The notes under the pieces: generated by a model
Databases searched by the model: none
Told to the model about the DNA's origin: nothing
What the model saw: the letters and a program-made list of their open reading frames with translations, nothing else
Translations under genes and position numbers: made by a program
Assembly: GCA_024763505.1 (NCBI GenBank)
Contig: JANTFI010000012.1
Location: forward strand, 1 to 39,510
Direction: 5' to 3'
Length of the DNA stretch: 39,510 bases
Source: Gammaproteobacteria bacterium
Lineage (GTDB): Bacteria; Pseudomonadota; Gammaproteobacteria; GCA-001735895
Part shown: piece after piece, positions 7,754-16,218 of the stretch
How the letters are laid out: every line of letters begins with the position of its first letter
Position numbering within the stretch: the first letter of the stretch is position 1

Positions 7754-8683
7754 ATGGGGCGTTATGAACAATTGGAAGCCTTTGTCGAGGTCGTCGATCA
7801 GCAGAGTTTCAGCGCCGCCGGTGATCGCATGGGGCTGGCCAAATCGGTGTTGAGCCGGCGGGTGAGTGAGTTGGAAAGCCGTCTCGGCGTCAAGTTACTC
7901 AATCGCACCACGCGCAAGCTGTCTCTCACCGGCGCAGGTGAGCAGCTATACCATCAGGCTTCAGAATTGCTGGTCGCGTTGCTCGATGCCGAACAGAAGG
8001 TGTCGGATGAACAATTGAACCTGTCGGGGCGAATCCGCATTGCCGCGCCACTGTCTTTCGGTTATCGCCATCTGGCGCCGGCCTTGTCTGAATTTATCAA
8101 ACTGAATCCGGATATCGAGTTGGTGCTGGATTTGAATGATCGTGCCATCGATCTGGTGGCCGAAGGGTTTGACATGACCATCCGCATTGGCAGCCTTGTA
8201 GACTCGACCCTGATCGCGAGAAAGCTCGGCGTCATCCGCTTTGTCACGGTCGCCGGTCAAGGATATTTGCGCCAATTCGGTACGCCCGGGCATCCATCCG
8301 AGCTAATAAATCACCATGGATTGATCTACAGCAACTTGAATCCGCGTCAGCAGTGGCGTTTCGTTGACAAAAAGCAGACAATTACTGCAGTTCCCAAAAC
8401 AAGAATGACCGCCAATAACGGGGACTTCTTGATTCGAGCTGCGATTGAGGATGTCGGTATCGTTAACTCACCGACCTTCCTGGCCCATGAATTTATTCGC
8501 CGAGGTGAATTGCAACCGATTCTGCAGGCATATCAACCGCCGGGAATCGGTATTTACGCCCTGTTTCCGCCGGGCCGCCTGATTCCGCGACGGGTCAAGT
8601 TATTGGCTGAATTCTTACAACAACAATATGGCGAGCAACCACGCTGGGACCACGATCTGAGTCTATCGGCACGGGAAGAGTAA
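7754..8683 (+). CDS. LysR family transcriptional regulator
   Basis: A 309-residue LysR regulator: winged helix-turn-helix at about 1-60 (SFSAAGDRMGLAKSVLSRRVS, with residues 19-39 spanning the recognition helix), a linker helix, and a periplasmic-binding-protein-like effector domain from about 90 to 295. The RFVTVAGQGYL and GRLIPRRVKLLAEFL segments are typical of the CrgA/PecT-like branch that often controls quinone, electrophile or oxidoreductase genes. It is divergent from doxX-pirin and probably controls them and itself through the shared 111-bp region. The start has GAGG eight bases upstream (7747). The effector is unknown. Confidence 0.9.
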   Translation: MGRYEQLEAFVEVVDQQSFSAAGDRMGLAKSVLSRRVSELESRLGVKLLNRTTRKLSLTGAGEQLYHQASELLVALLDAEQKVSDEQLNLSGRIRIAAPLSFGYRHLAPALSEFIKLNPDIELVLDLNDRAIDLVAEGFDMTIRIGSLVDSTLIARKLGVIRFVTVAGQGYLRQFGTPGHPSELINHHGLIYSNLNPRQQWRFVDKKQTITAVPKTRMTANNGDFLIRAAIEDVGIVNSPTFLAHEFIRRGELQPILQAYQPPGIGIYALFPPGRLIPRRVKLLAEFLQQQYGEQPRWDHDLSLSAREE

Positions 8684-8739
8684 TCTGCCATGCCTGTTGG
8701 AGTTGAACTCGCTTGCCAGTTAAGGAAAAGGAGACAGAT

Positions 8740-9030
8740 ATGCAACACGCAGATGAACAATCGCTGGTCACGGTATCATTGAATAATCTTTGTGAGCACT
8801 TATTACCGAGGGTGTTCGACATTCGCAAAAAGCTTGATGAAGGAGAAGTGCTGACCCCGCTGGAACTCGATTTTTTTTCACAAATGATCCAGAGCATCAA
8901 TATATGCCAACGAGAAGCTCAAGATGATCACGAATGTCAGGTCATCTTTTCGACTGTGGCGCATTTACTCAATGGGGTCATGAATCAGGCGTTGGATAAC
9001 GAGCGTCAGCAGCAGGCCGGGCTGGCATAA
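8740..9030 (+). CDS. Small hypothetical protein, 96 residues
   Basis: I place the start at ATG 8740, which has AAGGAGA seven bases upstream; an in-frame TTG at 8713 is possible but has no such site. The protein is acidic, cytosolic and predicted largely helical, with the central stretch EVLTPLELDFFSQMIQSI (about 35-52) and Cys residues near 18, 55 and 65. I do not recognise a family. It follows lysR by 56 bases on the same strand and ends convergently, 36 bases from the Bat operon. Strong ribosome-binding site and clean coding pattern argue that it is real. Confidence 0.6.
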   Translation: MQHADEQSLVTVSLNNLCEHLLPRVFDIRKKLDEGEVLTPLELDFFSQMIQSINICQREAQDDHECQVIFSTVAHLLNGVMNQALDNERQQQAGLA

Positions 9031-9066
9031 GTTTTCAGCGAGGCTGGCTTATCTGGCTCATCTCCG

Positions 9067-10401
9067 CTAGACCAATGATCGGGCGAGGGTTTTGATTTTC
9101 TTCAAATCAACTTTTGCTGTGGCCGCGAAACAGGCACGATCGAGCCATTCTGACAATTGCCGCAAGCGTTCGGGAGATTTGGCACTCGTCCATTGTTGCA
9201 GGGTTTTCATGCCGCTGTAAGCCAACAACAGTTGTCGAATCTCGCACGCCGTTTGCGCCTGCATTATCTGTTGACGCAGCTTTCTGCGCTGTCGCCAGTC
9301 GTGCAGATACGGATAGACCCGCCAGGCTAGCAGCATCAACAGCAGTAATCCACCGACCACCAATCCCTGCGTCATGACGTGTGGCCATTGCCACAGCAGC
9401 GGCATTTTGTGATCGAGTCGGTCCGCCTGCCCCCGTTCGGTATCGAAATACGCCAACTTCCAGCTCGGGCGCCGCGGCATCAGCCAGCGTGGCAAGGTCA
9501 TTTCATATTGCCGAATGGCTACGCCATCGCTGAAGGAATTGTCGATGCGCACCGCTGTGTCGTCGATGCCAAGTGCCTGCTGTAACTCGCTGAACCCACT
9601 CAATGTTTCGGGCAAACGTCCCGGCTGACGAACCTCAAGATGCAGGATTTTTAGATGCTGTTGCTGTTCGATGCGATGGCTGATCGCGGGCTTGCCGACG
9701 GGAATCGCAGGTGACAGATAGGCTGGCAATGGCTGGATTTGTACCTTAATCGGAGGCAAATAAAAGCGAAAGCGTCCGCGACCGCGCTGCACGATGGCGG
9801 GCAATTCGATTTGATAATGTCCTTTACGCGGCGACAACAGCATCCAGCGCAAGCGCATGGATATACCCTGCGCTGTTTTCAAACGTTGGTCTGGCAACCG
9901 GGTCACGCGAAAATGCGGTGTTTCGAAATCGTTGGCGATAACTTCGTTGCGCGGGTCATGTAGTGGCATATCGAGGCTGACGATGATGGTCTGGTCCGCC
10001 CAGTAGGCCGGTTGCAACGGTTGCACATCGGGTGTGATGTCAATGCCACCGCGCAGCGGTGCTAGTACTTCGATCGATTGCGGACGCGCAATGGCGCCGC
10101 CCGTGGCGATCGCATCGAGTGAAAACCGGCCCTGCCTGCGCGGGTAAAGTCTGGCCTGCTGGGTCCATTCGATGCCACCATCCGCAGTGTCGGCAAGCTC
10201 CGGATCATAGGCATCGACAAAGAAGTCATCCTGCCACAAGGTCAAATCTGGTAGTCCCGGGTCCGAGGGGCCTCGATAGATCAGTTCGGCAATCAGAAAT
10301 TTGCCCTGCTCGACCCGGTTGCGATCGAGTTGGACCTCGAATTGTGCTGCTGGCAAGGCAGTACTGAAAAACAACAGCAGCAGGGCGATCTGTTTCACCA
10401 T
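9067..10401 (-). CDS. batD: BatD-like membrane-anchored periplasmic protein
   Basis: A 444-residue protein with a signal peptide (about 1-19, ending near ALPAA). A large beta-rich periplasmic region follows (about 20-335), with the typical BatD opening: QFEVQLDRNRVEQGKFLIAEL, residues 20-40, begins it. One transmembrane helix lies near 339-357, and a cytoplasmic tail extends to the end. BatD proteins accompany MoxR ATPases and VWA proteins in the aerotolerance-type operons of Bacteroides, Leptospira and many proteobacteria. They are thought to form an envelope complex, but their biochemical role is not established. It is the last gene of the operon; its start overlaps the preceding stop by seven bases. 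Confidence 0.8.
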   Translation of the reverse strand: MVKQIALLLLFFSTALPAAQFEVQLDRNRVEQGKFLIAELIYRGPSDPGLPDLTLWQDDFFVDAYDPELADTADGGIEWTQQARLYPRRQGRFSLDAIATGGAIARPQSIEVLAPLRGGIDITPDVQPLQPAYWADQTIIVSLDMPLHDPRNEVIANDFETPHFRVTRLPDQRLKTAQGISMRLRWMLLSPRKGHYQIELPAIVQRGRGRFRFYLPPIKVQIQPLPAYLSPAIPVGKPAISHRIEQQQHLKILHLEVRQPGRLPETLSGFSELQQALGIDDTAVRIDNSFSDGVAIRQYEMTLPRWLMPRRPSWKLAYFDTERGQADRLDHKMPLLWQWPHVMTQGLVVGGLLLLMLLAWRVYPYLHDWRQRRKLRQQIMQAQTACEIRQLLLAYSGMKTLQQWTSAKSPERLRQLSEWLDRACFAATAKVDLKKIKTLARSLV

Positions 10402-12197
10402 GTGCGCATACCTTCGATTGGTCGGGCTTGCTGTAACGGCGCATAAATGCCACTTTCCATTTCGAATAACCGGTTCATCAATTGCGCCCGGGTCGAGGCT
10501 TGTCGGCTGGTGGTTTTGACCCAGTCACGCGCCGTATCCTCGTCCGCGCTGTCTGCGATCTCGAGCAATTTGTTCAATTGTTGCTGGTAGGTTTGTTCAA
10601 TGTGGCGGTAAAAACGCGCCTGCTGCCGGGCATCGCCGCGTGGTAACAACAGGTCACGATTGACCGCCAGCAAGTCTTCGAGTTGTGGCGGAATATCACC
10701 ACTGGCGGCGGCTCGCCAGCGGGCGCGGCGCAGGGTTTCCCGTATGTCTTGCAGATGCCGTTGCAAGGCTGCCTGCAAGTCTTCGGCGAAAGCCAGATTG
10801 GTTTTGACCTGCGCGGGATCGATGCCATGCAGCCCGGCGTCGCGATAGAGAACGGCCGCCTGATCGTAGTCTCCACTAAAGAAAAAACTGTTGCCCAGAT
10901 TGAAAATCGCGACCGCCTGCTGCGACCGGTTTTCGGTTTGCTGAATTGCGCGGGTAAAAAACTGGATCGCGCAAGGGTAATCCTGCAAACGGTAACAGGC
11001 ACTGGCGTGGATAAAATGGGCATCGTAGCCGTCCAGTTGCTCGCTCAAGCGAACCGCAACCTGATATTGCTGCTGTGCCATTGCCTGGCTGGCGGCTTGC
11101 AGATCTTCTTTGGCGTCAGCCTGCAGTGGGGTGGTCTGCAACAACCATGAAAGCAGCACCAACGGCAACAGCACAGACGCTTTCGATATGGCTCGACCGG
11201 GCATCAGGCTGGCCAGAAATAGCAGCATGCCGCCCAGCACAAAAGGTGGAAACCATTCGTGCCAGACGATACGCTGACGATTGTCCGGGTCGATCTGCAT
11301 CGGTGGAATATCGAGCAAAGCCGACAAGGATTGGTTCCGAATGTCGCGGTATGGTGCATATTCGATCGACTGCTGACCCGCTGACAGGGTTTTCATCCAG
11401 CCGGCTTGCAGCCGGGTCAGGACCGGTCGTTCCTGATGGCGCATGGCCTGGCCATTAAAATCGGTGGCGACTACAGGCTTGTTGTCGGCCATGCCAATCA
11501 GGTATAGGCGGGTATTTGGGCGCGCCGCCAGAGCTCGCAATGCGTCGCTAGACGGTTGAATCATTGAAGTCTCGATGTCGCCATCGGAGAACAGGAATAA
11601 CCGTTTCGGGGTTGCATCATCGGTGTCCGAAGACCAGCGTTGTTCGATCTTGCGCAAGGCTGCCGGCAGGTTATTGCCCAGTGTGGGTAAGCGAATATCA
11701 TCCAGCGCCTGCAAAAAATCGAGCGCGATCTGAGAATCGATGGTGGGCGGTAAGAGTTCAAACGCATGACCGGCAAACAGCATCGCAGAATATTTGTGCG
11801 GGGCAGTGTCTTGGCTGATCCACTGGCGGATGATTTCTCCGGACATCGACCGACGGGTCGGGCGCAAGTCATTGGCGTTCATGCTGGCGGAGACATCGAT
11901 CACAAATGCTACCTCCGCAGGCTCGGGGCGTTGATCGGGCGGAATATATGAAATGCTGCGTGGCCCGGCCAGCGCAATACAGAAAAGAATCCAAGCGCCC
12001 AGCAAGCCGATCGGTCGCAGACGTTGCCGGGCGGTGGCAGGACGGGCTTGCAGCCACGGCAGTAAATGGCGGTCTGCGATTTTCTGCCACTGCTGGCGCT
12101 GCAGCCAATGATTCAGCAGCCATAGTAAACCCGGTGCCAGCATCAACCACAGCCAGCCGCTTTCTCGCCAGTACAAGCCATTCCAGCCGTCCATCAT
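10395..12197 (-). CDS. batB: BatB/BatC-like VWA and TPR membrane protein
   Basis: The start is the ATG at 12197, which overlaps the previous TGA as ATGA; an upstream in-frame ATG at 12287 lies inside batA. The 600-residue protein has membrane segments near 16-31 and 62-77 and a VWA domain from about 95. The domain has an intact metal-ion site: D101-V-S103-A-S105, a Thr near 172, and FSDGD at 203-207. Two more membrane segments lie near 317-332 and 342-355, and a periplasmic TPR region covers about 365-475, including IFNLGNSFFFSGDYDQAAVLY split over two helices. This joins the BatB (VWA) and BatC (TPR) functions in one chain, an arrangement known in gammaproteobacteria. The last 120 residues are helical and charged. 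It probably assembles with BatA and BatD in the inner membrane. Confidence 0.85.
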   Translation of the reverse strand: MMDGWNGLYWRESGWLWLMLAPGLLWLLNHWLQRQQWQKIADRHLLPWLQARPATARQRLRPIGLLGAWILFCIALAGPRSISYIPPDQRPEPAEVAFVIDVSASMNANDLRPTRRSMSGEIIRQWISQDTAPHKYSAMLFAGHAFELLPPTIDSQIALDFLQALDDIRLPTLGNNLPAALRKIEQRWSSDTDDATPKRLFLFSDGDIETSMIQPSSDALRALAARPNTRLYLIGMADNKPVVATDFNGQAMRHQERPVLTRLQAGWMKTLSAGQQSIEYAPYRDIRNQSLSALLDIPPMQIDPDNRQRIVWHEWFPPFVLGGMLLFLASLMPGRAISKASVLLPLVLLSWLLQTTPLQADAKEDLQAASQAMAQQQYQVAVRLSEQLDGYDAHFIHASACYRLQDYPCAIQFFTRAIQQTENRSQQAVAIFNLGNSFFFSGDYDQAAVLYRDAGLHGIDPAQVKTNLAFAEDLQAALQRHLQDIRETLRRARWRAAASGDIPPQLEDLLAVNRDLLLPRGDARQQARFYRHIEQTYQQQLNKLLEIADSADEDTARDWVKTTSRQASTRAQLMNRLFEMESGIYAPLQQARPIEGMRTW

Positions 12198-13231
12198 CCG
12201 CGCTGGCTCCGTAGCGATTTGAGCTGGGTCAGCAGCGGTTTGCCAAAAGGCCAGGCCAGTAACAGCATGGCGAACAACAGGGGCCATGGATACAGCGGTT
12301 TGATGATTTGCGGCGAACGATGGTTTTGTGGCTGCCGGTCGCGTTCGATAGCTTGCAGGAACCGGGTGAGCGCCCCGTTATCACTGGCCCGAAACAGTCG
12401 GCCTTTACCGAGTAACGCCAATTGTTGCAGCAATGCGATATCGACCGGCAGATAGACCAGATGCGATTTCCCCAGCGCTTCCGCTTCGATGTGGGTCGAT
12501 CCAATCGCCAGCGTGTGAATCCGATACCCCTGTTGCGACAGGGCAGTAACGGTTTTCTGTGGTGGCTCTGCCCCCAATTGCTGATAGGCATCGGTGGAAA
12601 GCAGGATTATCTTTTCATTGCCGGTGTCTTGTCCGGTTATCGGAAAAGTTTGCTGTACCAGTTTCAGGCTGGCACTGATGTCACTGTTGCGCCCGCCAAG
12701 CGTAGTCTGTAATCGCTCGATGGCTGCCATGACCAGCGCTTTGTCACGGGTCAGCGGGAGCCAGACAGCAGCCGGGCGACCAAGTATGACCAGCGCGATT
12801 CGATCGCCCTGAAAGCGCTCGACGACCTTTTTCAGCCAGTCTTTCTGTTGTTGCATACGGTCCACTTGTTGACCTTTGATGACGCTGTCTTTCAGGGCCA
12901 TGCTGACACTGGTGTTGGCGAGCAGAATCAGATCGACCGCTTGCGGTGGTCGGGTCACTGGCATCACATCACCCCGCTGCACCGGCTGGGCCAGTGAGAT
13001 AATCAGAGCCAGCAGAATCATCCCTATCCAAAGCGGATTAAGACGAAGGTTGTGGTCACGTTCGTCCTCGGCTTGCCGGGGCAAAAGATTTGGCAACAGC
13101 GGGTATCGAAGCAACGGGACGGTAAAAATTGTTGGCAAGCGCAAGCCCGAACCCCGCCACAGCCAGACGGCTGGTAGTACCAGCAGGGCATACAGCCACT
13201 CGGGGTGGAGCAGGTCAAACGATGTATTCAT
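12194..13231 (-). CDS. batA: BatA-like VWA membrane protein with altered metal site
   Basis: A 345-residue protein with membrane helices near 11-25, 67-81 and 313-330 enclosing a periplasmic VWA domain (about 98-290). The family layout (HPEWLYALLVLPAVWLW at 9-25) is that of BatA. The metal-ion-dependent adhesion site normally reads DxSxS; here it is N106-T-S108-V-S110, an Asp-to-Asn change at the first ligand. The later acidic position is present in LLSTDAYQQ. The other two VWA-type proteins in the operon keep the Asp. It starts with a 4-base ATGA overlap with the DUF4381 gene and overlaps batB/C the same way, so the operon is tightly coupled. Confidence 0.83.
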   Translation of the reverse strand: MNTSFDLLHPEWLYALLVLPAVWLWRGSGLRLPTIFTVPLLRYPLLPNLLPRQAEDERDHNLRLNPLWIGMILLALIISLAQPVQRGDVMPVTRPPQAVDLILLANTSVSMALKDSVIKGQQVDRMQQQKDWLKKVVERFQGDRIALVILGRPAAVWLPLTRDKALVMAAIERLQTTLGGRNSDISASLKLVQQTFPITGQDTGNEKIILLSTDAYQQLGAEPPQKTVTALSQQGYRIHTLAIGSTHIEAEALGKSHLVYLPVDIALLQQLALLGKGRLFRASDNGALTRFLQAIERDRQPQNHRSPQIIKPLYPWPLLFAMLLLAWPFGKPLLTQLKSLRSQRG

Positions 13232-13563
13232 CGGCAGCGATCGAGGGCTGACAGCAGACGATCCCGGTCGGGGATATGACTACCGAAACGCAGTTGCAGC
13301 AATTCCTGTTGCAAAGCTTGATCACCGTTTTGGTTCATCGTCAGCATCCGGTTTGCAGCGTCATGGGCATCGATTTTCTGTTGCTGGATTTGCCAGCGCA
13401 GCATCACTCTTTTCGAGAATTTACTTCGGGACAGGAAGAAGAAAAGTATGGCTAATAGCAGGAATGCAATTATCCAGTAAAATATTGTGCCAGAGTCCGT
13501 GCCGGTGCTGACTGCCGGGGGCGGAAGAATATCGACCAGACGGCTGGATTGGTATTCGTTCAT
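13228..13563 (-). CDS. DUF4381 family single-pass membrane protein
   Basis: A 111-residue protein with one transmembrane helix near 27-44 after a short N-terminal segment containing LVDILPPPAVS (9-19), a recurrent feature of DUF4381 proteins. The C-terminal half is helical and cytoplasmic, with a FGSH segment near 93. Proteins of this family occur almost only between the DUF58 and BatA genes of moxR operons; no function is known. The start shares its A with the DUF58 stop (TAATG) and its stop overlaps the batA start by four bases. Confidence 0.8.
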   Translation of the reverse strand: MNEYQSSRLVDILPPPAVSTGTDSGTIFYWIIAFLLLAILFFFLSRSKFSKRVMLRWQIQQQKIDAHDAANRMLTMNQNGDQALQQELLQLRFGSHIPDRDRLLSALDRCR

Positions 13564-14444
13564 TACAGCTTACCCTGCAAGCTCTGCTCGCTGTTCAGTT
13601 GGCGGTACTGTAGCCCTGATTTTTGCAGAGACTGTTTGAGTTGTTGCTGATGCTGTTGCAATCGCATTTGTAAGGTGGCTTTACCCGCGCTGCCCGGATG
13701 AACCAAAAACTGCCGTCCGATTCCGTCAAGCAATAAAGGGGACACAGCCGGAAGATGACGCTCGGCTGCATCGATAATATGAAAGGCCTGGCAGTCAAAA
13801 TGCTGACCCATTTGTCGCAGGGTTTTATAGTCATCCGGTTGCAGGGTAGAAAAATCCGAGAACAGGAAAAGGCGGCTTCCGGCCGGTAGTTTCGTCAACA
13901 GGCTTTGACCGATATGAGACCAGCCCGGATGGTATGCCGGTTCGGTTGGTGGACAGGCACGTGCAGCGCGCAGAGCTGCCCGTTGCAGGGCCGGCAGGCC
14001 ACTTTGTGGCGGTTGCCAGTGGCCGGAATGTTCCAGCAAAAGCATGGCCAGCGAGGCACCGCTATGGGCCATGCGAGCGCCTGCAACAATGCCGGCACGA
14101 ACGGCCTGGGTCACCTTCAGTCGACATCGTGTGCCGAAAGCCATGCTGGCGCTGCGATCAATCACCACACAAGCCGGATGATCGATTTCACTGTGATACT
14201 GGCGCACCAGCGTTTGCTGACTGCGGGCGGAGGCCCTCCAGTCGATTCGGCGCGGGTCATCTCCGTGCTGATAGGCTCTGCGTTCGGCAAAATCCAGACC
14301 GCTGCCGAGTTGACGCGCCGGTTGATCGCCGAAGCGAGCCTGACGGTTACCGGTTTTTACCGATGTATCGCGCGATTGTCCGGCTTGCTGAATCAAGCGG
14401 GAGATTTCAGCCGCATCGAGCAAGGGCTGAAGCGTGGTGTTCAC
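13563..14444 (-). CDS. DUF58 (VWA-like) protein
   Basis: A 293-residue cytoplasmic protein. The DUF58 signature is complete: GSGLDFAERRAYQHGDDPR at 47-65 followed by RIDWRASAR to 74. A VWA-like domain follows, with an intact D96-R-S98-A-S100 metal motif and a FLFSDFS strand near 200. No membrane segment is seen. DUF58 proteins are nearly always encoded beside MoxR AAA+ ATPases and are thought to be their substrates or partners in maturing membrane or metal-containing complexes. The start overlaps the moxR stop by four bases (ATGA). Confidence 0.87.
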   Translation of the reverse strand: MNTTLQPLLDAAEISRLIQQAGQSRDTSVKTGNRQARFGDQPARQLGSGLDFAERRAYQHGDDPRRIDWRASARSQQTLVRQYHSEIDHPACVVIDRSASMAFGTRCRLKVTQAVRAGIVAGARMAHSGASLAMLLLEHSGHWQPPQSGLPALQRAALRAARACPPTEPAYHPGWSHIGQSLLTKLPAGSRLFLFSDFSTLQPDDYKTLRQMGQHFDCQAFHIIDAAERHLPAVSPLLLDGIGRQFLVHPGSAGKATLQMRLQQHQQQLKQSLQKSGLQYRQLNSEQSLQGKL

Positions 14445-15403
14445 GGCGCGTCCACCTGTTCGATCAGGGTCTGGATAATGCGTTCTGCATCGATACCTTC
14501 GGCTTCGGCGGCGAAATCCAGTTGCAGGCGATGACGCAGGATGTCGGGCGCCAGTTCAATGATGTCTTGCGGTATGACGTAATCTCGCTGCTGCAAAAAG
14601 GCTCGCGCCATCGCCGCACGCTGCAGTGCGATCGAGGCCCGCGGTGAAGCGCCTGCCTGCACCAGATCGCCCCAGCCGGCTTGATATTGCGAAAGGTTAC
14701 GGGTGGCCGAGACCAGCGCGACTGCGTAGGCTTCGACCGAAGGTTCGATGTAAACGGCACCGACTTGTTGACGTATGACCAGTACTTGCTGCGGGTCGAG
14801 TTGCGGTTTTACCGCGGCCTCGACATGGCCACTGTCGACACGGCGTGCCCGGCGGGCAATTACGATTTCTTCGCTCTGGCTCGGGTAATGCATCAGGCAC
14901 TTGAATAAAAAGCGGTCGAGCAGGGCTTCTGGCAGGGCATAGGTGCCAAACTGCTCGAGCGGGTTTTGGGTGGCCAGCACGACGAAGAATGGATCCAGTG
15001 CGTGGGTATGATTGCCGACCGTGACCTGTTGCTCGGCCATCGCTTCGAGCAAGGCCGATTGCACCTTGGGCGGCGCCCGGTTGAGTTCGTCGGCGAGCAC
15101 GATCTGATTGAAAATCGGGCCGGGCTCGAAATGGAATCCGCCGTTTTTCGGGTCATAGATTTCACTGCCGGTGAGATCGGAAGGCATCAGGTCGGGGGTG
15201 AACTGGATGCGCTGGAAACCGGCATCGATACCGGTGGCCAGTGCATGTACAGCGGTGGTTTTGGCCAACCCGGGCGGGCCTTCGAGCAAGACATGGCCGC
15301 CTGCGAGGATGGCGATGATGAGTCGTTCGAGCAATTGGTGCTGGCCGACGATGACGGATTCAAGCTGTTGCTGCAGGTCGAGCAGGGTGGCGGTGTGGGG
15401 CAT
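14441..15403 (-). CDS. MoxR family AAA+ ATPase
   Basis: A 320-residue AAA+ ATPase with Walker A GPPGLAKTT at 42-50, Walker B IVLADELNRAPP at 101-112 (Asp105 and Glu106 catalytic), sensor 1 ATQNPLE at 144-150, the arginine-finger region LLDRFLF near 160-167, and a C-terminal lid domain. MoxR ATPases act as chaperones that remodel or load metal into partner proteins, usually with VWA-domain adaptors; here the adaptors would be the DUF58, BatA and BatB/C products. It is the first gene of the operon. No clear ribosome-binding site precedes the ATG, and an in-frame stop lies three codons upstream, which fixes the N-terminus. Confidence 0.92.
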   Translation of the reverse strand: MPHTATLLDLQQQLESVIVGQHQLLERLIIAILAGGHVLLEGPPGLAKTTAVHALATGIDAGFQRIQFTPDLMPSDLTGSEIYDPKNGGFHFEPGPIFNQIVLADELNRAPPKVQSALLEAMAEQQVTVGNHTHALDPFFVVLATQNPLEQFGTYALPEALLDRFLFKCLMHYPSQSEEIVIARRARRVDSGHVEAAVKPQLDPQQVLVIRQQVGAVYIEPSVEAYAVALVSATRNLSQYQAGWGDLVQAGASPRASIALQRAAMARAFLQQRDYVIPQDIIELAPDILRHRLQLDFAAEAEGIDAERIIQTLIEQVDAP

Positions 15404-15639
15404 GGCGTTTTATGTTTTTAGAAAACCGGAGGCACTATCTTAACCGTGCTGGGGGGAAATCCAAACCACATTCCTGTGGCAAGTCACTTAACCGGGTGGA
15501 CTGCCGCGAGACAGTCCACGGCAAGGTCTCGGAACAGCATTGTCTAGATGCCCGAGACATCATGATCCTCCGGGTTAATCAGTTGCCGTGGCGCTGGCGC
15601 CGGGTATAATCGCAGCAACTTTTTCAGCGGAAGCAGACA
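15404..15639. promoter_or_regulatory. Dyad-rich divergent region between moxR and dcd
   Basis: No gene is visible. Several perfect inverted repeats crowd 15466-15591. They are CCACA/TGTGG (15466-15470, 15475-15479), TTAACC/GGTTAA (15488-15493, 15573-15578) and GTGGACTG/CAGTCCAC (15496-15503, 15512-15519). CCACGGCAA/TTGCCGTGG (15516-15524, 15583-15591) and GTCTCGG/CCGAGAC (15526-15532, 15552-15558) complete the set. Some overlap and so exclude each other. CGAGAC occurs three times (15507, inverted at 15526, 15553). The rightmost arm contains the dcd -35 element. This could be a multi-site operator controlling both directions, or an RNA element. Confidence 0.45.
15583..15610 (+). promoter_or_regulatory. 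Sigma-70 promoter of dcd
   Basis: TTGCCG at 15583-15588 and a perfect TATAAT at 15605-15610 are separated by 16 bases. Predicted start near 15617, giving a leader of about 23 bases. The -35 lies inside the right arm of a 9-bp inverted repeat, so a protein bound there would compete with RNA polymerase. Confidence 0.7.
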
Positions 15640-16206
15640 GTGAGTATCAAGTCAGACAAATGGATACGCCGCATGGCGGAACAACAGGGTATGATCGAGC
15701 CCTACGAACCGGGCCAGGTGCGCGAATCGGAGCAGGGTCGGATTATCTCTTATGGCACGTCGAGCTACGGCTATGATGTGCGCTGCGCTAATGAATTCAA
15801 GATTTTTACCAACATCAACTCGGCCATTGTCGATCCGAAAAATTTCGATGACGACAGTTTTGTCGATGTGCAATCCGATGTCTGTATCATTCCACCCAAT
15901 TCTTTCGCGCTGGCACGCACCGTGGAATACTTCCGGATTCCGCGCAGTGTGTTGACGGTGTGTCTCGGCAAATCGACCTATGCGCGTTGCGGCATCATCG
16001 TCAATGTGACTCCGCTGGAGCCGGAATGGGAGGGACATGTGACGCTGGAGTTTTCCAACACTTCGCCACTACCGGCCAAGATTTATGCCAATGAAGGGGT
16101 CGCGCAAATGCTGTTTTTCGAATCGGATGAGAGTTGCGAGATTTCTTATCGTGATCGTGGCGGCAAGTATCAGGGGCAAAAAGGGGTCACCCTGCCCAAG
16201 GCTTGA
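15640..16206 (+). CDS. dcd: dCTP deaminase
   Basis: Converts dCTP to dUTP and ammonia, the first step of dTMP supply in most gammaproteobacteria; it acts as a homotrimer in the cytosol. The 188-residue protein is of the Pseudomonas type, beginning [14 protein letters not shown]. Conserved stretches are [12 protein letters not shown] (42-53), GKSTYARCG (110-118) and HVTLEFSNT (133-141), where Glu137 is the expected catalytic residue. The start is GTG at 15640 with GGAAG about seven bases before it; it aligns with the usual N-terminus. It ends 12 bases from the convergent GGDEF-EAL gene, with only a 4-bp ACGG/CCGT hairpin and three T between them. Confidence 0.95.
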   Translation: MSIKSDKWIRRMAEQQGMIEPYEPGQVRESEQGRIISYGTSSYGYDVRCANEFKIFTNINSAIVDPKNFDDDSFVDVQSDVCIIPPNSFALARTVEYFRIPRSVLTVCLGKSTYARCGIIVNVTPLEPEWEGHVTLEFSNTSPLPAKIYANEGVAQMLFFESDESCEISYRDRGGKYQGQKGVTLPKA

Positions 16207-16218
16207 CGGGAATCCGTT

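Noticed and set aside
8697..8713. Sigma-54-like sequence TTGG-N10-GCT before the small orphan gene
   Set aside because: The GG and GC spacing is right, but the -24 block reads TTGGA and the -12 block TCGCT, too weak to call.
10395..12197. BatB-BatC fusion as a novelty
   Set aside because: VWA-TPR fusions at this position are known in Pseudomonas-type operons, so it is a normal variant.
13905..14647. Plus-strand frames of 209 and 237 codons opposite DUF58 and moxR
   Set aside because: They overlap each other in different frames and lie opposite well-supported genes.
15412..15776. Short plus-strand frames in the moxR-dcd gap
   Set aside because: They run through the dcd promoter into dcd in other frames and have no start signals.
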